Part shown: piece after piece, positions 1 to 7,932 of the stretch
How positions within the stretch are numbered: the first letter of the stretch is position 1
Layout of the letters: each line of letters starts with the position of its first letter
Virus record (IMG/VR): IMGVR_UViG_3300006052_000015
Location: 1-43,736 of that record
Reading direction: 5' to 3' (one strand)
DNA from: a virus
Length of the DNA stretch: 43,736 nt
Translations under genes and position numbers: made by a program
Notes under the pieces: model-generated
Told to the model about the DNA's origin: nothing
The model's database searches: none
What the model saw: only the letters and a program-made list of their open reading frames with translations

Positions 1-1
1 A

Positions 2-679
2 TCAAGTAACGAACACCAAGAAATTCCTTTAGAAGATAAGATTTTATCTTTAAATGAAGCTCAAATAAAGCTTATAAAGCAGAAACTTGATGGTCCAAAT
101 ACAGTTTCTGGTTTAGGGTTAGATGCTTTTAAGAAGCGATATGAAGATTTACAAAGACTCGTAGAGAGTTATGAAGATCATATTCTTCCGTTAAAAGAAA
201 CTAACATACAATTAAACAAGTGGACAGCATCTTTGGCTACTGTTAAGCCTGCCTATATGTTCTATATTGATAGCTATGTATTAGCTGACAAAGGACAATG
301 TAAAGACAGAATAATCAGAATAAACCAGGATTTAGCTAAACATGGAGACCTACAGGTAATACTCAACAATGTGCATTATAAGCCTTCGTTTGAGTATCAG
401 GAGACGCTCAATATTATCTCATCTGATGAAATATCTATTTTCACTGATGGAACATTTACGCCAACTGCTCTATATCTTTCTTACCTGAGATACCCTTTAT
501 ATATTGATAAAGCTGGGTATATCAAATTTGATGGATCTGAATCTACAGATCAAGACTGTGAACTTAAGAATTATCTAGAAGATGAGTTAGTTGACTTAGC
601 AGTTGAAGCTCTGGCACAATATACAGAGAATCAAAGTGCTGCTCAAAGCGCTCAATATAGGATAAAAACTGACGAATAA
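2..679 (+). CDS. Virion structural protein, C-terminal part (gene runs in from the left edge)
   Basis: The frame is open from base 2 to the TAA at 677-679, giving 226 residues with no start in the window. A TTG at 233 could be taken as a start, but the upstream 77 codons are open and protein-like, including a charged, probably coiled-coil stretch (KKRYEDLQRLVESYEDHI), so this is the end of a longer gene. The C-terminal part has a pattern I associate with structural proteins next to capsid genes in Bacteroidota phages: a proline-and-tyrosine strand (YLRYPLYIDKAGYIKFDG), then an acidic helix (LKNYLEDELVDLAVEALAQY) and a Gln/Ala-rich end. It lies 22 bases upstream of the next virion gene. The exact role (neck, adaptor or capsid-associated) cannot be told from this piece. 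Confidence 0.7.
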   Translation, partial: SSNEHQEIPLEDKILSLNEAQIKLIKQKLDGPNTVSGLGLDAFKKRYEDLQRLVESYEDHILPLKETNIQLNKWTASLATVKPAYMFYIDSYVLADKGQCKDRIIRINQDLAKHGDLQVILNNVHYKPSFEYQETLNIISSDEISIFTDGTFTPTALYLSYLRYPLYIDKAGYIKFDGSESTDQDCELKNYLEDELVDLAVEALAQYTENQSAAQSAQYRIKTDE

Positions 680-701
680 ACAATTTAAACTTTAATAAAC
701 A

Positions 702-1862
702 ATGGCTAAAAATGATGCACTAACAACCCTTTTCGTTCTTCCAGTAGGCAATAGCCTGCCTAGCTCTGGATCTACGCAAAATCTAGCACCTGGTCAGGTT
801 GGGGTTTTCAAAAATGACTACACTGTTGCCAACGCTGGTAACATTGCTTCTGCTCCATATTTCTATGTAGCACAAGGACGTATTAACACTTACCTTCAAG
901 GTTCTAAGAGATCTGACAAGATTGCTGGTTCTTTGAATGCTGGTGGTAATTCAAACGTAACTGATTGGTATAAAGTAAGTGGTTGCCCAGTGGCAGTAAC
1001 TCAGGTAACTGATGTTTCTAATTGGACAGCAAAGTGTGGAGACATTGTCACTTTGACATTGCGTGCTCACTCTTCTTATTTGGATACCTTGTATTTCAAT
1101 GGTTTCACACGTAGTGTAACTGTACAAGCTCCTTGCTGTAATTGTGGTGGAGACCCATGTGCCGATGTAGATGTTCCTTCATTGATTGATGCTTTCATCT
1201 TCAAATTGGAACAACAAGCTCCTGGTACAAACCCTGATAACATCAGCTTGAATGATTTCTATCAGTTCCAACGTATAGGAAATGATGCTAATGCAATCCT
1301 GCGTATTTCTGGTAAGGCTCTTACCAAATATGGTCAGCCTTGCGATGTTGCAGCATTCCCTTATGAGTATGACAGAATGTACTTCCGTACCTTCGTTTAC
1401 TCTGGTCCTGCTACCACTGCTGACTTTATTGTAGCTGACAATTGTAACTTAGTTGCAACAGCCGCAGTAGTTCAACGTGCTGACTACCCTAAAGGTACTT
1501 CAGACGAGATTAAGCAATTGGAGAAGAACTATTACAGCTACCAAGCTGGATATTTGAAGCATTTGTACAGAATGGCTGGTTATAACGAGAACTTTGAGTC
1601 TTGGGTAACTGATGGTACAAATTATGATACTCTCTACATTCGTTTTGTAGAATTCGGTAAAGGTAACTACACTTGGGGTGATTATATCCCTGAGGCAGAG
1701 CAAGTTATTATTGCTGGAGCATCGGCTGATCTTTCTGCCATCCAAACTGTCCTTGAGGCAGCTTTAGGTGCAGCAGTGAACGATAGCCAGTGTATCACTA
1801 CAACGTCTACAACGACAACTGTTTGGCCTACAACTAGCACAACTACTACATTACAACCGTAA
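702..1862 (+). CDS. Probable abundant virion protein (capsid or head-surface protein) with Thr-rich tail
   Basis: This 386-residue protein starts at an ATG in A-rich DNA without a clear Shine-Dalgarno. The N-terminus (LTTLFVLPVGNSLPSSGS, then LAPGQVGVF) looks like a beta-rich virion protein. A Cys-rich insert near residues 144-153 (CCNCGGDPC) could bind metal. The last 25 or so residues are almost only Thr and Ser, a likely exposed low-complexity tail. A strong terminator follows directly, as is common after very highly expressed capsid genes. That makes the major capsid protein one candidate. However, the protein is shorter than the crAss-like capsid proteins I know (around 490 residues) and I see no definite HK97 signature, so a decoration or fibre-base protein is equally possible. 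Confidence 0.55.
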   Translation: MAKNDALTTLFVLPVGNSLPSSGSTQNLAPGQVGVFKNDYTVANAGNIASAPYFYVAQGRINTYLQGSKRSDKIAGSLNAGGNSNVTDWYKVSGCPVAVTQVTDVSNWTAKCGDIVTLTLRAHSSYLDTLYFNGFTRSVTVQAPCCNCGGDPCADVDVPSLIDAFIFKLEQQAPGTNPDNISLNDFYQFQRIGNDANAILRISGKALTKYGQPCDVAAFPYEYDRMYFRTFVYSGPATTADFIVADNCNLVATAAVVQRADYPKGTSDEIKQLEKNYYSYQAGYLKHLYRMAGYNENFESWVTDGTNYDTLYIRFVEFGKGNYTWGDYIPEAEQVIIAGASADLSAIQTVLEAALGAAVNDSQCITTTSTTTTVWPTTSTTTTLQP

Positions 1863-1883
1863 TAGTTACTAGATGAATAACCT

Positions 1884-1919
1884 AAAGGGAAGGGAGTAAA
1901 AAACTTCCTTCCCTTTTTT
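1884..1919 (+). terminator. Intrinsic terminator after the abundant virion gene
   Basis: AAAGGGAAGG (1884-1893) pairs perfectly with CCTTCCCTTT (1907-1916). Four more pairs, one of them G-U, extend the stem inward to an A5 loop at 1898-1902. A run of T follows to 1919. The stem lies 21 bases after the stop of the 386-residue gene. The A-run on the 5' side means it could also work on the opposite strand, but I see no converging gene. Confidence 0.85.
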
Positions 1920-1937
1920 CTTTTAAACCCTTTCATA

Positions 1938-2504
1938 ATGGCAACTTTGAATCTAGACATATTAGTAATCCAAACATTTAACTCTCTTACGTTAGGTATA
2001 GCTGATATTTCTACATATCCTCCTACACCTCCTATTTCTCAGCCCCAAATAAATATTGTCATTCCTAACGGATTTGGCAGTGTTACTCTCCCTTTTGTTC
2101 CCAACGACTTTAACGTATTCAATTCTGCCAGTTTAGGATTAAGTGATCCTTTATCTGGTCTTACTCCTCTACCTGATGGTGTGTACACTCTAACGTACAG
2201 CATCTATCCTAATGCTCAGAACTTTGTCACAAAGACAATAATGAGAGTAGAGCAGCTTCAAGAAAAGTTTGATGAGGCTTTCATGAAACTAGATATGATG
2301 GAATGTGATTATGCTATAAAGACCCAGGCAAAGGTAGAACTGAACTCAATCTATTTCCTTATACAAGGAAGTATTGCCGCAGCTAATAACTGTGCAGTGG
2401 ATCTTTCAAATACACTTTATATCCAAGCTAGTAAACAACTGGCTAATTTTATTAAAGGTAATTGTGGATGCTCTGGAAACAATTATATCGTAAACTTTAA
2501 ATAA
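1938..2504 (+). CDS. Conserved virion-associated protein of Bacteroidota phages, function unknown
   Basis: This 188-residue protein has two parts. Residues 1-100 are beta-rich with many Pro, ending in LPDGVYTLTYSIYPN, which resembles an Ig-like or fibre-base fold. Residues 105-175 are helical (QLQEKFDEAFMKLDMMECDY, then an Ala/Asn-rich helix). The C-terminus is GNCGCSGNNYIVNF. I recall this arrangement as recurrent in Bacteroidota phage virion clusters, usually next to a small Cys-rich protein as it is here, but I know no assigned function. The gene follows the terminator at 1884-1919. The Cys residues are concentrated at the end and match the Cys-rich theme of the next genes. Confidence 0.65.
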   Translation: MATLNLDILVIQTFNSLTLGIADISTYPPTPPISQPQINIVIPNGFGSVTLPFVPNDFNVFNSASLGLSDPLSGLTPLPDGVYTLTYSIYPNAQNFVTKTIMRVEQLQEKFDEAFMKLDMMECDYAIKTQAKVELNSIYFLIQGSIAAANNCAVDLSNTLYIQASKQLANFIKGNCGCSGNNYIVNFK

Positions 2505-2510
2505 ACCAAT

Positions 2511-2645
2511 ATGGCTAAGTGCTCTAAATGTGGCGCACAACAAGGATGTTCCTGCCAACTAAAAAATGGACTGTGTCCTTCATGTTATTCTATCTCTTTA
2601 CAAGTTAATAATCCTAATACAAATGCTCAACCCAAAACTAAATAA
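2511..2645 (+). CDS. Zinc-ribbon-like Cys-rich mini-protein (44 aa)
   Basis: ATG at 2511 opens a 44-codon frame ending in TAA at 2643-2645. It begins six bases after the preceding stop. The protein has six Cys in the order CxxC, five residues, CxC, six residues, CxxC (Cys 4, 7, 13, 15, 22 and 25), which fits one or two small metal-binding knuckles. The rest is a short polar tail. The regular Cys spacing, the tight fit between genes and my recollection of similar MAKCxKCG-type mini-proteins beside the same neighbours in other Bacteroidota phages argue for a real gene. The role is unknown; a small structural or assembly protein is a guess. The last seven codons overlap the start of the next gene in another frame. 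Confidence 0.7.
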   Translation: MAKCSKCGAQQGCSCQLKNGLCPSCYSISLQVNNPNTNAQPKTK

Positions 2646-2889
2646 TTGTGTTGACTGTACAACGATTCCTGTATTACTTAAGGACATTGACTGTAAATTA
2701 ACTCAATTAGCAAAGACTGAATATAATAACATAGTGTTTATATTGAATCTCTATCTTCCAGGACAAGTATTTTTTGACCTCCTGAACTATAAGAGAATTC
2801 TAACATATAAACTCTGTAACCCTGACTATGCTTGTAATGTTTCTATACAAAAAATAGCCAGTAAAGTAAAACTCTTAATTCATAAATAA
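2623..2889 (+). CDS. Small conserved virion-cluster protein (88 aa), function unknown
   Basis: I place the start at ATG 2623, giving an 88-residue product beginning MLNPKLNNCVDC. A longer frame from ATG 2566 exists, but its extra 19 residues are hydrophobic and lie almost entirely inside the Cys-rich mini-protein gene, so it is less likely. The sequence has a CVDC motif, then IDCKLTQLAKTEYNNIVF and a helical segment (LLNYKRILTYKLCNPDYAC). The C-terminus is basic (IASKVKLLIHK). I recall this pattern from phages with the same 188-aa / Cys mini-protein neighbourhood. No enzymatic motif is visible. It overlaps the preceding gene by 23 bases, suggesting translational coupling. Confidence 0.65.
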   Translation: MLNPKLNNCVDCTTIPVLLKDIDCKLTQLAKTEYNNIVFILNLYLPGQVFFDLLNYKRILTYKLCNPDYACNVSIQKIASKVKLLIHK

Positions 2890-2896
2890 AAAATCA

Positions 2897-4003
2897 ATGT
2901 GCTCAAATTGCTATAACGGATGTACTGAAGTAACTTCTGACCAGTGTGTAAGATATACTGGTATAGATGTTCCTGTTCTTGGTATTCAAAATGGTGATAG
3001 CCTTTCTTATGTAGAACAGGCTCTTATCACATTTTTAAGTTCTACTCTTGATGGAACAGGTATTAAACCTACGATTCCTACAAATATCATTTGCTCTCTT
3101 GTACAAAGCTATCTTCCTAACTGTGAGGATATTACAGCAGTTAATTTGTTTGAAGCTTTGATTCAATCAGCTTGTAGCTTACAGGCTCAGATTACAGCTA
3201 TTGATGCCACCCTTACTACTCTCAATGCTCCTTATGTAACAACATGTCTTGCATCAGTAATTGGCCCAGATACTCATAGTGTACTTCAAACAGCTATCAA
3301 TAACCTCTGTACTACTAATACAAATTTAGCTGCTTTGTCATTAGATGTTTCTACAAACTATGTAAAGCTTGCTGATCTTAACACTCTGATTGCTGCATAC
3401 CTTGCATCAATTGCTCCTTCTGCTAACTATTCTAATAGAATGGTTCCTTACGCAGTACAGGAGTATTGGGGACCTCTTTCTAACTTTGATTTGTCTGGCG
3501 CTGGTATTGGACTGTTTGCAAACATCTATTTATGTAATGGTAATAATGGTACACCTGATAAGCGTGGTAGGGTAACGGTTGGTGCAATTGCTGGTGTACC
3601 TGGAGGTACTTTAGCTCCTGCTGTTAATCCAAGCTCATCTACTTTCAATCCTAACTATGCACTAGGAGATACTATCTATGGTACTAATAGTGTTATTCTT
3701 GACACCACTACAATACCTTCTCATACTCACCCTATTACAGATCCAGGTCATTCCCATTTTACTGTAAATGATTATCAGAATCCAGGTATTAATCCTGTGA
3801 CTAATGCCTTTCCTATGGCTAAGTCTTTCTTGAACACCCTGAATGCTGACTATGAATTAATGACTGGTATAGCTCCAGCTACATTATCACCTACTAATAC
3901 AGTTCCTACTGGTATTACGCAGGCTAATGCTACAGGTGGTGGACTTCCTCATGATAATAAGCAACCAGCGATAGCTTGTTACTATATCATGTACATTCCT
4001 TAA
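2897..4003 (+). CDS. Fibre protein with C-terminal phage collar domain
   Basis: This 368-residue protein has a modular fibre build. Residues 1-45 are a short Cys-containing module (CVRYTGIDVPVLGIQNGDSL, then YVEQALITFL), which recurs in the other fibre proteins of this window and is probably the virion anchor. A long Ala/Thr/Leu-rich middle follows. Residues from about 195 to the end form a collar or microcystin-dependent-protein-like domain: a LCNGNNGTPDKRGRVTVG strand pair, the TIPSHTHP motif, GHSH, and LPHDNKQPAIACYYIMYI at the end. In phage T4 and relatives such domains lie at the base or tip of short fibres. Here it could be a tail or head fibre; the sequence does not decide. The gene is eight bases after its upstream neighbour. 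Confidence 0.8.
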   Translation: MCSNCYNGCTEVTSDQCVRYTGIDVPVLGIQNGDSLSYVEQALITFLSSTLDGTGIKPTIPTNIICSLVQSYLPNCEDITAVNLFEALIQSACSLQAQITAIDATLTTLNAPYVTTCLASVIGPDTHSVLQTAINNLCTTNTNLAALSLDVSTNYVKLADLNTLIAAYLASIAPSANYSNRMVPYAVQEYWGPLSNFDLSGAGIGLFANIYLCNGNNGTPDKRGRVTVGAIAGVPGGTLAPAVNPSSSTFNPNYALGDTIYGTNSVILDTTTIPSHTHPITDPGHSHFTVNDYQNPGINPVTNAFPMAKSFLNTLNADYELMTGIAPATLSPTNTVPTGITQANATGGGLPHDNKQPAIACYYIMYIP

Positions 4004-4020
4004 TCTCTAAATCAATCTAA

Positions 4021-5793
4021 ATGAATTGTGTCCCAGGAATGCCTTGCTGGCAGAATACTGAAAATCCAGATACTGATTGTAATGAAGAGTGTTTTACTGA
4101 ATGGGTTCCATGTGGATGTGAACCTTTCAGAATAAATAGTTCTGATGTAATATACTCAGGTGCTAATCTCCCTTGTACAACAATCAATTTTGGTGATAAT
4201 CTTACGCTTATTCTTAGTAAGCTAGAGGTTGATCTTTGCTCTCTTGGTGGAGCTTCTGTTCCTAAAACTCGTCTTCTTACTATTAATGGTGTAGCTCAAG
4301 ATTTGTCTGCTGACAGAACTTGGAATGTAGGTGATTTATTGTCTACAAGCAGCTATGCTAATCCTACATGGATTACATCATTAGCCTTCTCTAAAATAAC
4401 AGGTGTACCTCCTTTTATTACTCTCACTAGCCTATCTGCTGGTGTAGGTATTAATTATAATTCTGGTACAGGTGTTATTACTAATACAGCGCCAGATCAA
4501 ACAGTTGGACTCACTGCTGGTGCTGGTATATCTGTTGCAGGTTCCTATCCTAACTTTACTATCACTAATACATCACCTGGTTCAGGAATAACTCTTACTG
4601 CTGGAACAGGAATTATTATAGGTGGCTCTTCTCCTAACTTCACTGTTACCAATAGTGCTCCAGATCAAATAGTAGTACTTACTCCAGGTACAGGAATTAA
4701 TATCACAGGATCTTATCCTAATTTTAGTATCATAAACACAGCTCCAGATCAAGTGGTATCTATAGGAGCAGGCACAGGTATATCCATATCTGGAAGCTAT
4801 CCTAATTTCAATGTAACAAATACAGCTCCTGACCAAGTAGTAAGTCTTACGGCAGGTACTAACATTACTATCACTGGTAGCTATCCAAACTTTAATATAT
4901 CAGCATCTGGTACAGTTACTCCTCCTGGAGGATCTAATGGATCAGTCCAGTTTAATAACAGTGGTGTATTTGGAGGAAATAGTAATTTTGTTTACTATCC
5001 AGGTAGTAATGCTCTTATACTTACAGGATCAGGTGGAACTACTGTAGCAATTGGTGCTACAAATACTGCTGGTTCAGAATATTTACAATTAGGTGATTCT
5101 ACTTATGGAACTGTAAGTCTTGGTATAGGAGGTCTTAGTTATGTAGGTTCTAACGCTGGAAATTTTTATATTCTTTCAGAATCAGCATCAGGATTTACTG
5201 GTAAGATTAATTATGTTACTGATATAGCTCACGTCTTTGATTCCAGGCTTTCTAACACTGCTGTAATAATCAAAAGAGTAGGTACTAGTAATCCTTCTGT
5301 AACAGATCAAATATGGAATCTAAATGGATTCTTAGTACAAGGAGCTGCTGCATTTCCTACCTTTCCAGTAAATGTTAATGCTCCATATACAGATAATGGT
5401 AGTCCTAATGCTTATGGCGCTGGTGCTAACTCTGGAACTATTTCATTTGGATCTAGTGCTGGAGGAGATGCTAATTTCATTCCTAGAATAGATGTATTCT
5501 TAATGTACTTCTCAGGAAGCAATAATACATATATAACCTTCACTATTGAAAGATCAATTAATGGAACTTTCTCTGATGCTGTCACTATATCAACAATGCA
5601 AGTAAGAGTTGTAAATAACGTGAATATTGGTACACCTGTTCGTCTTGTAGGTATTGATGGCTCTAATACAGGTAACACTGGAGCTACTAAAACGGCTACT
5701 AAGTACTATAGAGTGACCTGGACAACTAGTGGATCTAACTTCAGTGTAACTACTAATGCGAATTGGACTCTAAGCTGGTTATACGGGAATTAA
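4021..5793 (+). CDS. Repeat-rich fibre or receptor-binding protein
   Basis: This 590-residue protein has a Cys-rich N-terminus (residues 1-75), including CEPFRINSSDVIYSGANLPC and INFGDNLTLILSKLE, which resembles the N-terminal module of the neighbouring fibre genes. A short TRLLTINGVAQDLSADRTWN element follows; the same element recurs in the long fibre starting at 41471. Residues about 133-297 are six tandem repeats of 27-28 residues (GTGI..SGSYPNF.I.NTAPDQ). The C-terminal half is Gly/Ser/Thr-rich beta structure with a likely globular tip (from about residue 440). No enzyme motif is apparent. It is the last gene before a double hairpin terminator. I infer an elongated trimeric fibre with a beta-solenoid-like shaft. 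Confidence 0.75.
   Translation: MNCVPGMPCWQNTENPDTDCNEECFTEWVPCGCEPFRINSSDVIYSGANLPCTTINFGDNLTLILSKLEVDLCSLGGASVPKTRLLTINGVAQDLSADRTWNVGDLLSTSSYANPTWITSLAFSKITGVPPFITLTSLSAGVGINYNSGTGVITNTAPDQTVGLTAGAGISVAGSYPNFTITNTSPGSGITLTAGTGIIIGGSSPNFTVTNSAPDQIVVLTPGTGINITGSYPNFSIINTAPDQVVSIGAGTGISISGSYPNFNVTNTAPDQVVSLTAGTNITITGSYPNFNISASGTVTPPGGSNGSVQFNNSGVFGGNSNFVYYPGSNALILTGSGGTTVAIGATNTAGSEYLQLGDSTYGTVSLGIGGLSYVGSNAGNFYILSESASGFTGKINYVTDIAHVFDSRLSNTAVIIKRVGTSNPSVTDQIWNLNGFLVQGAAAFPTFPVNVNAPYTDNGSPNAYGAGANSGTISFGSSAGGDANFIPRIDVFLMYFSGSNNTYITFTIERSINGTFSDAVTISTMQVRVVNNVNIGTPVRLVGIDGSNTGNTGATKTATKYYRVTWTTSGSNFSVTTNANWTLSWLYGN
4420..4914 (+). repeat. Six tandem 81-84 bp coding repeats in the fibre shaft
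   Basis: Six degenerate repeats encode 27-28 residues each, with the recurring core GSYPNF followed by I.NTAPDQ and a TAGTGI turn. They differ at the third codon position and in some residues, so they are old or diversifying copies rather than a fresh duplication. There are no spacers and the repeats are in frame, so this is a protein repeat and not a CRISPR array. Confidence 0.85.
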
Positions 5794-5801
5794 TATTGAA
5801 A

Positions 5802-5833
5802 AAGCTCTACTGTTATTGGTTTCGGTAGAGCTT
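5802..5833 (+). other. Stem-loop immediately upstream of the terminator
   Basis: AAGCTCTAC (5802-5810) pairs perfectly with GTAGAGCTT (5825-5833) around a 14-base loop. The second hairpin begins at the very next base. The stem has no T-run of its own, so it may assist termination or protect the transcript 3' end. Confidence 0.7.
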
Positions 5834-5870
5834 CTCCCCTTGGTGGAAACACTAAGGGGAGTTTTTGTTT
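5834..5870 (+). terminator. Strong intrinsic terminator with GAAA tetraloop
   Basis: CTCCCCTTGGTG (5834-5845) pairs with CACTAAGGGGAG (5850-5861), 12 pairs including one G-U, closed by a GAAA tetraloop at 5846-5849. TTTTTGTTT follows at 5862-5870. It separates the fibre genes from the phosphoesterase and connector block. Confidence 0.92.
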
Positions 5871-5914
5871 ATAACGGGCTTAATTATTTACAATAATCAA
5901 ATTAATTAAATAAG

Positions 5915-5947
5915 TTTGGGAATATCAAAAGTTTCTTCCTATCTTTA
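5915..5947 (+). promoter_or_regulatory. Bacteroidota-type promoter before the phosphoesterase/connector block
   Basis: TTTG at 5915-5918 and TATCTTTA at 5940-5947 are 21 bases apart. This matches the Bacteroidota housekeeping consensus (TTTG at -33 and TAnnTTTG at -7) except for the last base. The predicted transcript start is near 5951, about 24 bases before the ATG at 5975. A terminator lies 45 bases upstream, so a fresh promoter is expected here. Confidence 0.7.
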
Positions 5948-5974
5948 CCACTGATTTAACTAAAACATCATAAA

Positions 5975-7198
5975 ATGAGCCAAAATCAGGATTTATTGAA
6001 CCAGCTCTCTCAGCTATTGAGTTGGAAAAAGTCAAAGAGTTTTTATGCAGCAAAATTAAATATATCAGAATCAGAAGTAGAAGAATTGTTAAAAGAACTA
6101 AAAGGAGATAAGGAAGAGGAAAACGTAGAGGTAACACAAAAGGTCAATGTAGAAAAGGGTACATTAGAAAGTACAAGAGAATCAGTATTTGATCCTAAAA
6201 CCGTAGAACAACTAGCTAAATTACACAAAATTGACCTTTCTAAGTATAAGATAAGTAACTATTGGTCAAAGCTTAAATCTAACGGTAAATTCACATCCTC
6301 AGTATTTGCCACCCTTAAAAAGGCCAGCAATGACTACACTCCAGAGGACTTTGCTAAATTCCTTAAAACCTGGGAACCTAACATAGGTTATGATTTCTAC
6401 TACCATGAGGTGGGTGGAGAATTAGAAAAAGAGGAAGTAGATGTGGAACTAAATATCGCTGACTTCCATTTAGCTAAAAAGACCTTCCAGGGAGATACGC
6501 TGGAAACAAAGGAGTTTGACTATTACAGGACAGTTAATAGCCTTATCAGTAAAATAACTGCTAGCTACAAGATTAAGAAGCTAGTATTCCCTATTTCAAA
6601 TGATTTCTTTCACACAGATAATGTACACAATCAAACTACTGCTGGCACACCTCAAGATGTCACTGCATGGTATGATGAAGAATATGAGAAAGGATTTGAC
6701 ATACTGGCGAATGCTATCAATTTTCTGGTTTCACAGTGTGAAGAAATGGAAGTAATCCTTGTACAAGGGAACCATGACAAAGCTAAAGGATTCTATGTAG
6801 CTCATGCTTTGGAAGTGTTTTTCAAAGGATATAAGAAAATCAAATGGCAGAGACAAGCAGCCAGAGTTAAACATACAGTGGTAGGAAATACCTTCATTGG
6901 TTATCACCACGGTAATGCTTGTAAATTAGATGGTCTTCCTATCCTATTTGCCACCTCACCAGAGAGTGCTAAGGACTTTGGAAATGCTACATATAGAGAA
7001 GTACATACAGGTGACAAACATCATTATATGGCTAAGGAAGTTACAGGATCTGGAGTTAGAATTCAGCAAGTACCTTCATTATCAGGCCATGATAGATACC
7101 ATGTAGACAATGGCTTCATAAACCAAATTAGAGCAGCCTTAGCCTTTGTATATCATCCTACACAAGGAAAGATTGCAGAATTTGAATCAAGAATTTAA
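5975..7198 (+). CDS. Calcineurin-like metallophosphoesterase with N-terminal HTH-like segment
   Basis: This 407-residue protein has residues about 1-45 resembling a small helix-turn-helix (WKKSKSFYAAKLNISESEVE), then a charged linker (45-75). The C-terminal domain (about 155-407) carries the metallophosphoesterase motifs in order: IADFHLA (D-x-H), SNDFFHTD (usually GDxxD, here with Asn-Asp), GNHD, GYHHGN, and HTGDKHHY (the terminal H-x-H region). The Gly-to-Ser change in the second motif is mild, so the enzyme is probably active on a phosphodiester. The substrate could be DNA, RNA or a cyclic nucleotide signal and cannot be read from the sequence. It sits inside the virion block behind its own promoter, six bases before the neck protein gene, so it may be a late nuclease or a virion component. 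Confidence 0.85.
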   Translation: MSQNQDLLNQLSQLLSWKKSKSFYAAKLNISESEVEELLKELKGDKEEENVEVTQKVNVEKGTLESTRESVFDPKTVEQLAKLHKIDLSKYKISNYWSKLKSNGKFTSSVFATLKKASNDYTPEDFAKFLKTWEPNIGYDFYYHEVGGELEKEEVDVELNIADFHLAKKTFQGDTLETKEFDYYRTVNSLISKITASYKIKKLVFPISNDFFHTDNVHNQTTAGTPQDVTAWYDEEYEKGFDILANAINFLVSQCEEMEVILVQGNHDKAKGFYVAHALEVFFKGYKKIKWQRQAARVKHTVVGNTFIGYHHGNACKLDGLPILFATSPESAKDFGNATYREVHTGDKHHYMAKEVTGSGVRIQQVPSLSGHDRYHVDNGFINQIRAALAFVYHPTQGKIAEFESRI

Positions 7199-7203
7199 AA
7201 CAT

Positions 7204-7932
7204 ATGTCAATAGCAAGAAAATTAGTTTCAGATGTAAGAGCCACTCATAAACTGTTATCTACAGATAACTTGATTACTGATCGTGCTGTATTATCTGAGA
7301 TAAGGAACAATACTATCAAGCTTGTAAAGAGAGAAACTAACATGAGGAAACTCTGGGCAACAGACACTCTCTTTACTACTATTCCATGTTTGGAAATGAT
7401 TGAAGTTCCTATTTCTGAATGCTGTGACTATGTAGATCCTTGTACCGTTAGTAGAACTAAACTCAGACTCCCACGTATATCTGAAGGTAACTATCAGTAT
7501 ATTATACAAGGGGTATGGAGCATTAATGCTATGGGAGGGAAAGGAAAGAAACTTAAGGAGATAACTATCAATCGTTATGTAAGTCTGTTAAAACTTCCTA
7601 TCATTAAGAAGGAGGTTTATTACTGGATTGTAGATGGATATTTGTACACAAATGATCCTCTATTGAAAGCTCTTAGGTTAGCAGCCTTCTTTGAAGAAGA
7701 TGTTCCTAATGAGATAATGTATCCAGATTGTGAGTGTGGTGGAAAGAAATATACTAATGAGGAAATATGTAAGAATCCTTTAGATAAAGAATTTGCATGT
7801 CCTGGGTATCTTGAAAAAGATGTATTAGAACTTACCTCTCAGAAATTACTAAATACATACTACAGAATTAAAACAGACCTCACTCAAGATAATGTAGATG
7901 GACAGGCTCCTAATACAACGAATGCAAACTAA
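7204..7932 (+). CDS. Neck/ring structural protein of crAss-like phages
   Basis: This 242-residue protein has N-terminal helices (ARKLVSDVRATHKLL, then AVLSEIRNNTIKLVKRETN). Next come a conserved-looking PCLEMIEVPISECCDY stretch and a beta-rich middle ending in YYWIVDGYLYTNDPLLKAL. The C-terminus is Cys-containing and helical (ECGGKKYTNEEICKNPLDKE, then ACPGYLEKDVLELTSQKLLN). I recall this pattern from a family of phage structural proteins in crAss-like and other Bacteroidota phages. They sit just upstream of the IHF-like and tubular protein genes, and the order here is the same. A role as a connector ring below the portal is inferred from position. The stop TAATG overlaps the start of the next gene by one base. 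Confidence 0.65.
   Translation: MSIARKLVSDVRATHKLLSTDNLITDRAVLSEIRNNTIKLVKRETNMRKLWATDTLFTTIPCLEMIEVPISECCDYVDPCTVSRTKLRLPRISEGNYQYIIQGVWSINAMGGKGKKLKEITINRYVSLLKLPIIKKEVYYWIVDGYLYTNDPLLKALRLAAFFEEDVPNEIMYPDCECGGKKYTNEEICKNPLDKEFACPGYLEKDVLELTSQKLLNTYYRIKTDLTQDNVDGQAPNTTNAN

Noticed and set aside
233-235. TTG at 233 as the start of a complete 148-residue gene
   Set aside because: The same frame is open and protein-like from base 2, so the gene continues past the left edge.
702-1862. Firm naming of the 386-residue protein as the major capsid or a tail sheath protein
   Set aside because: I see no decisive motif, the length is unusual for a crAss-like capsid protein, and a sheath would not fit a short-tailed phage.
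1500-1960. Minus-strand open frames here and across the window as antisense genes
   Set aside because: They lie wholly inside strong + strand genes, have biased composition mirroring the sense codons, and have no promoters or neighbours of their own.
2566-2622. Longer start for the 88-residue gene (107 residues)
   Set aside because: The extra residues overlap the Cys-rich mini-protein almost completely and look like out-of-frame translation.
4420-4914. Possible CRISPR array from regularly spaced repeats
   Set aside because: The repeats are contiguous, degenerate, in frame with an open fibre gene and lack unique spacers.
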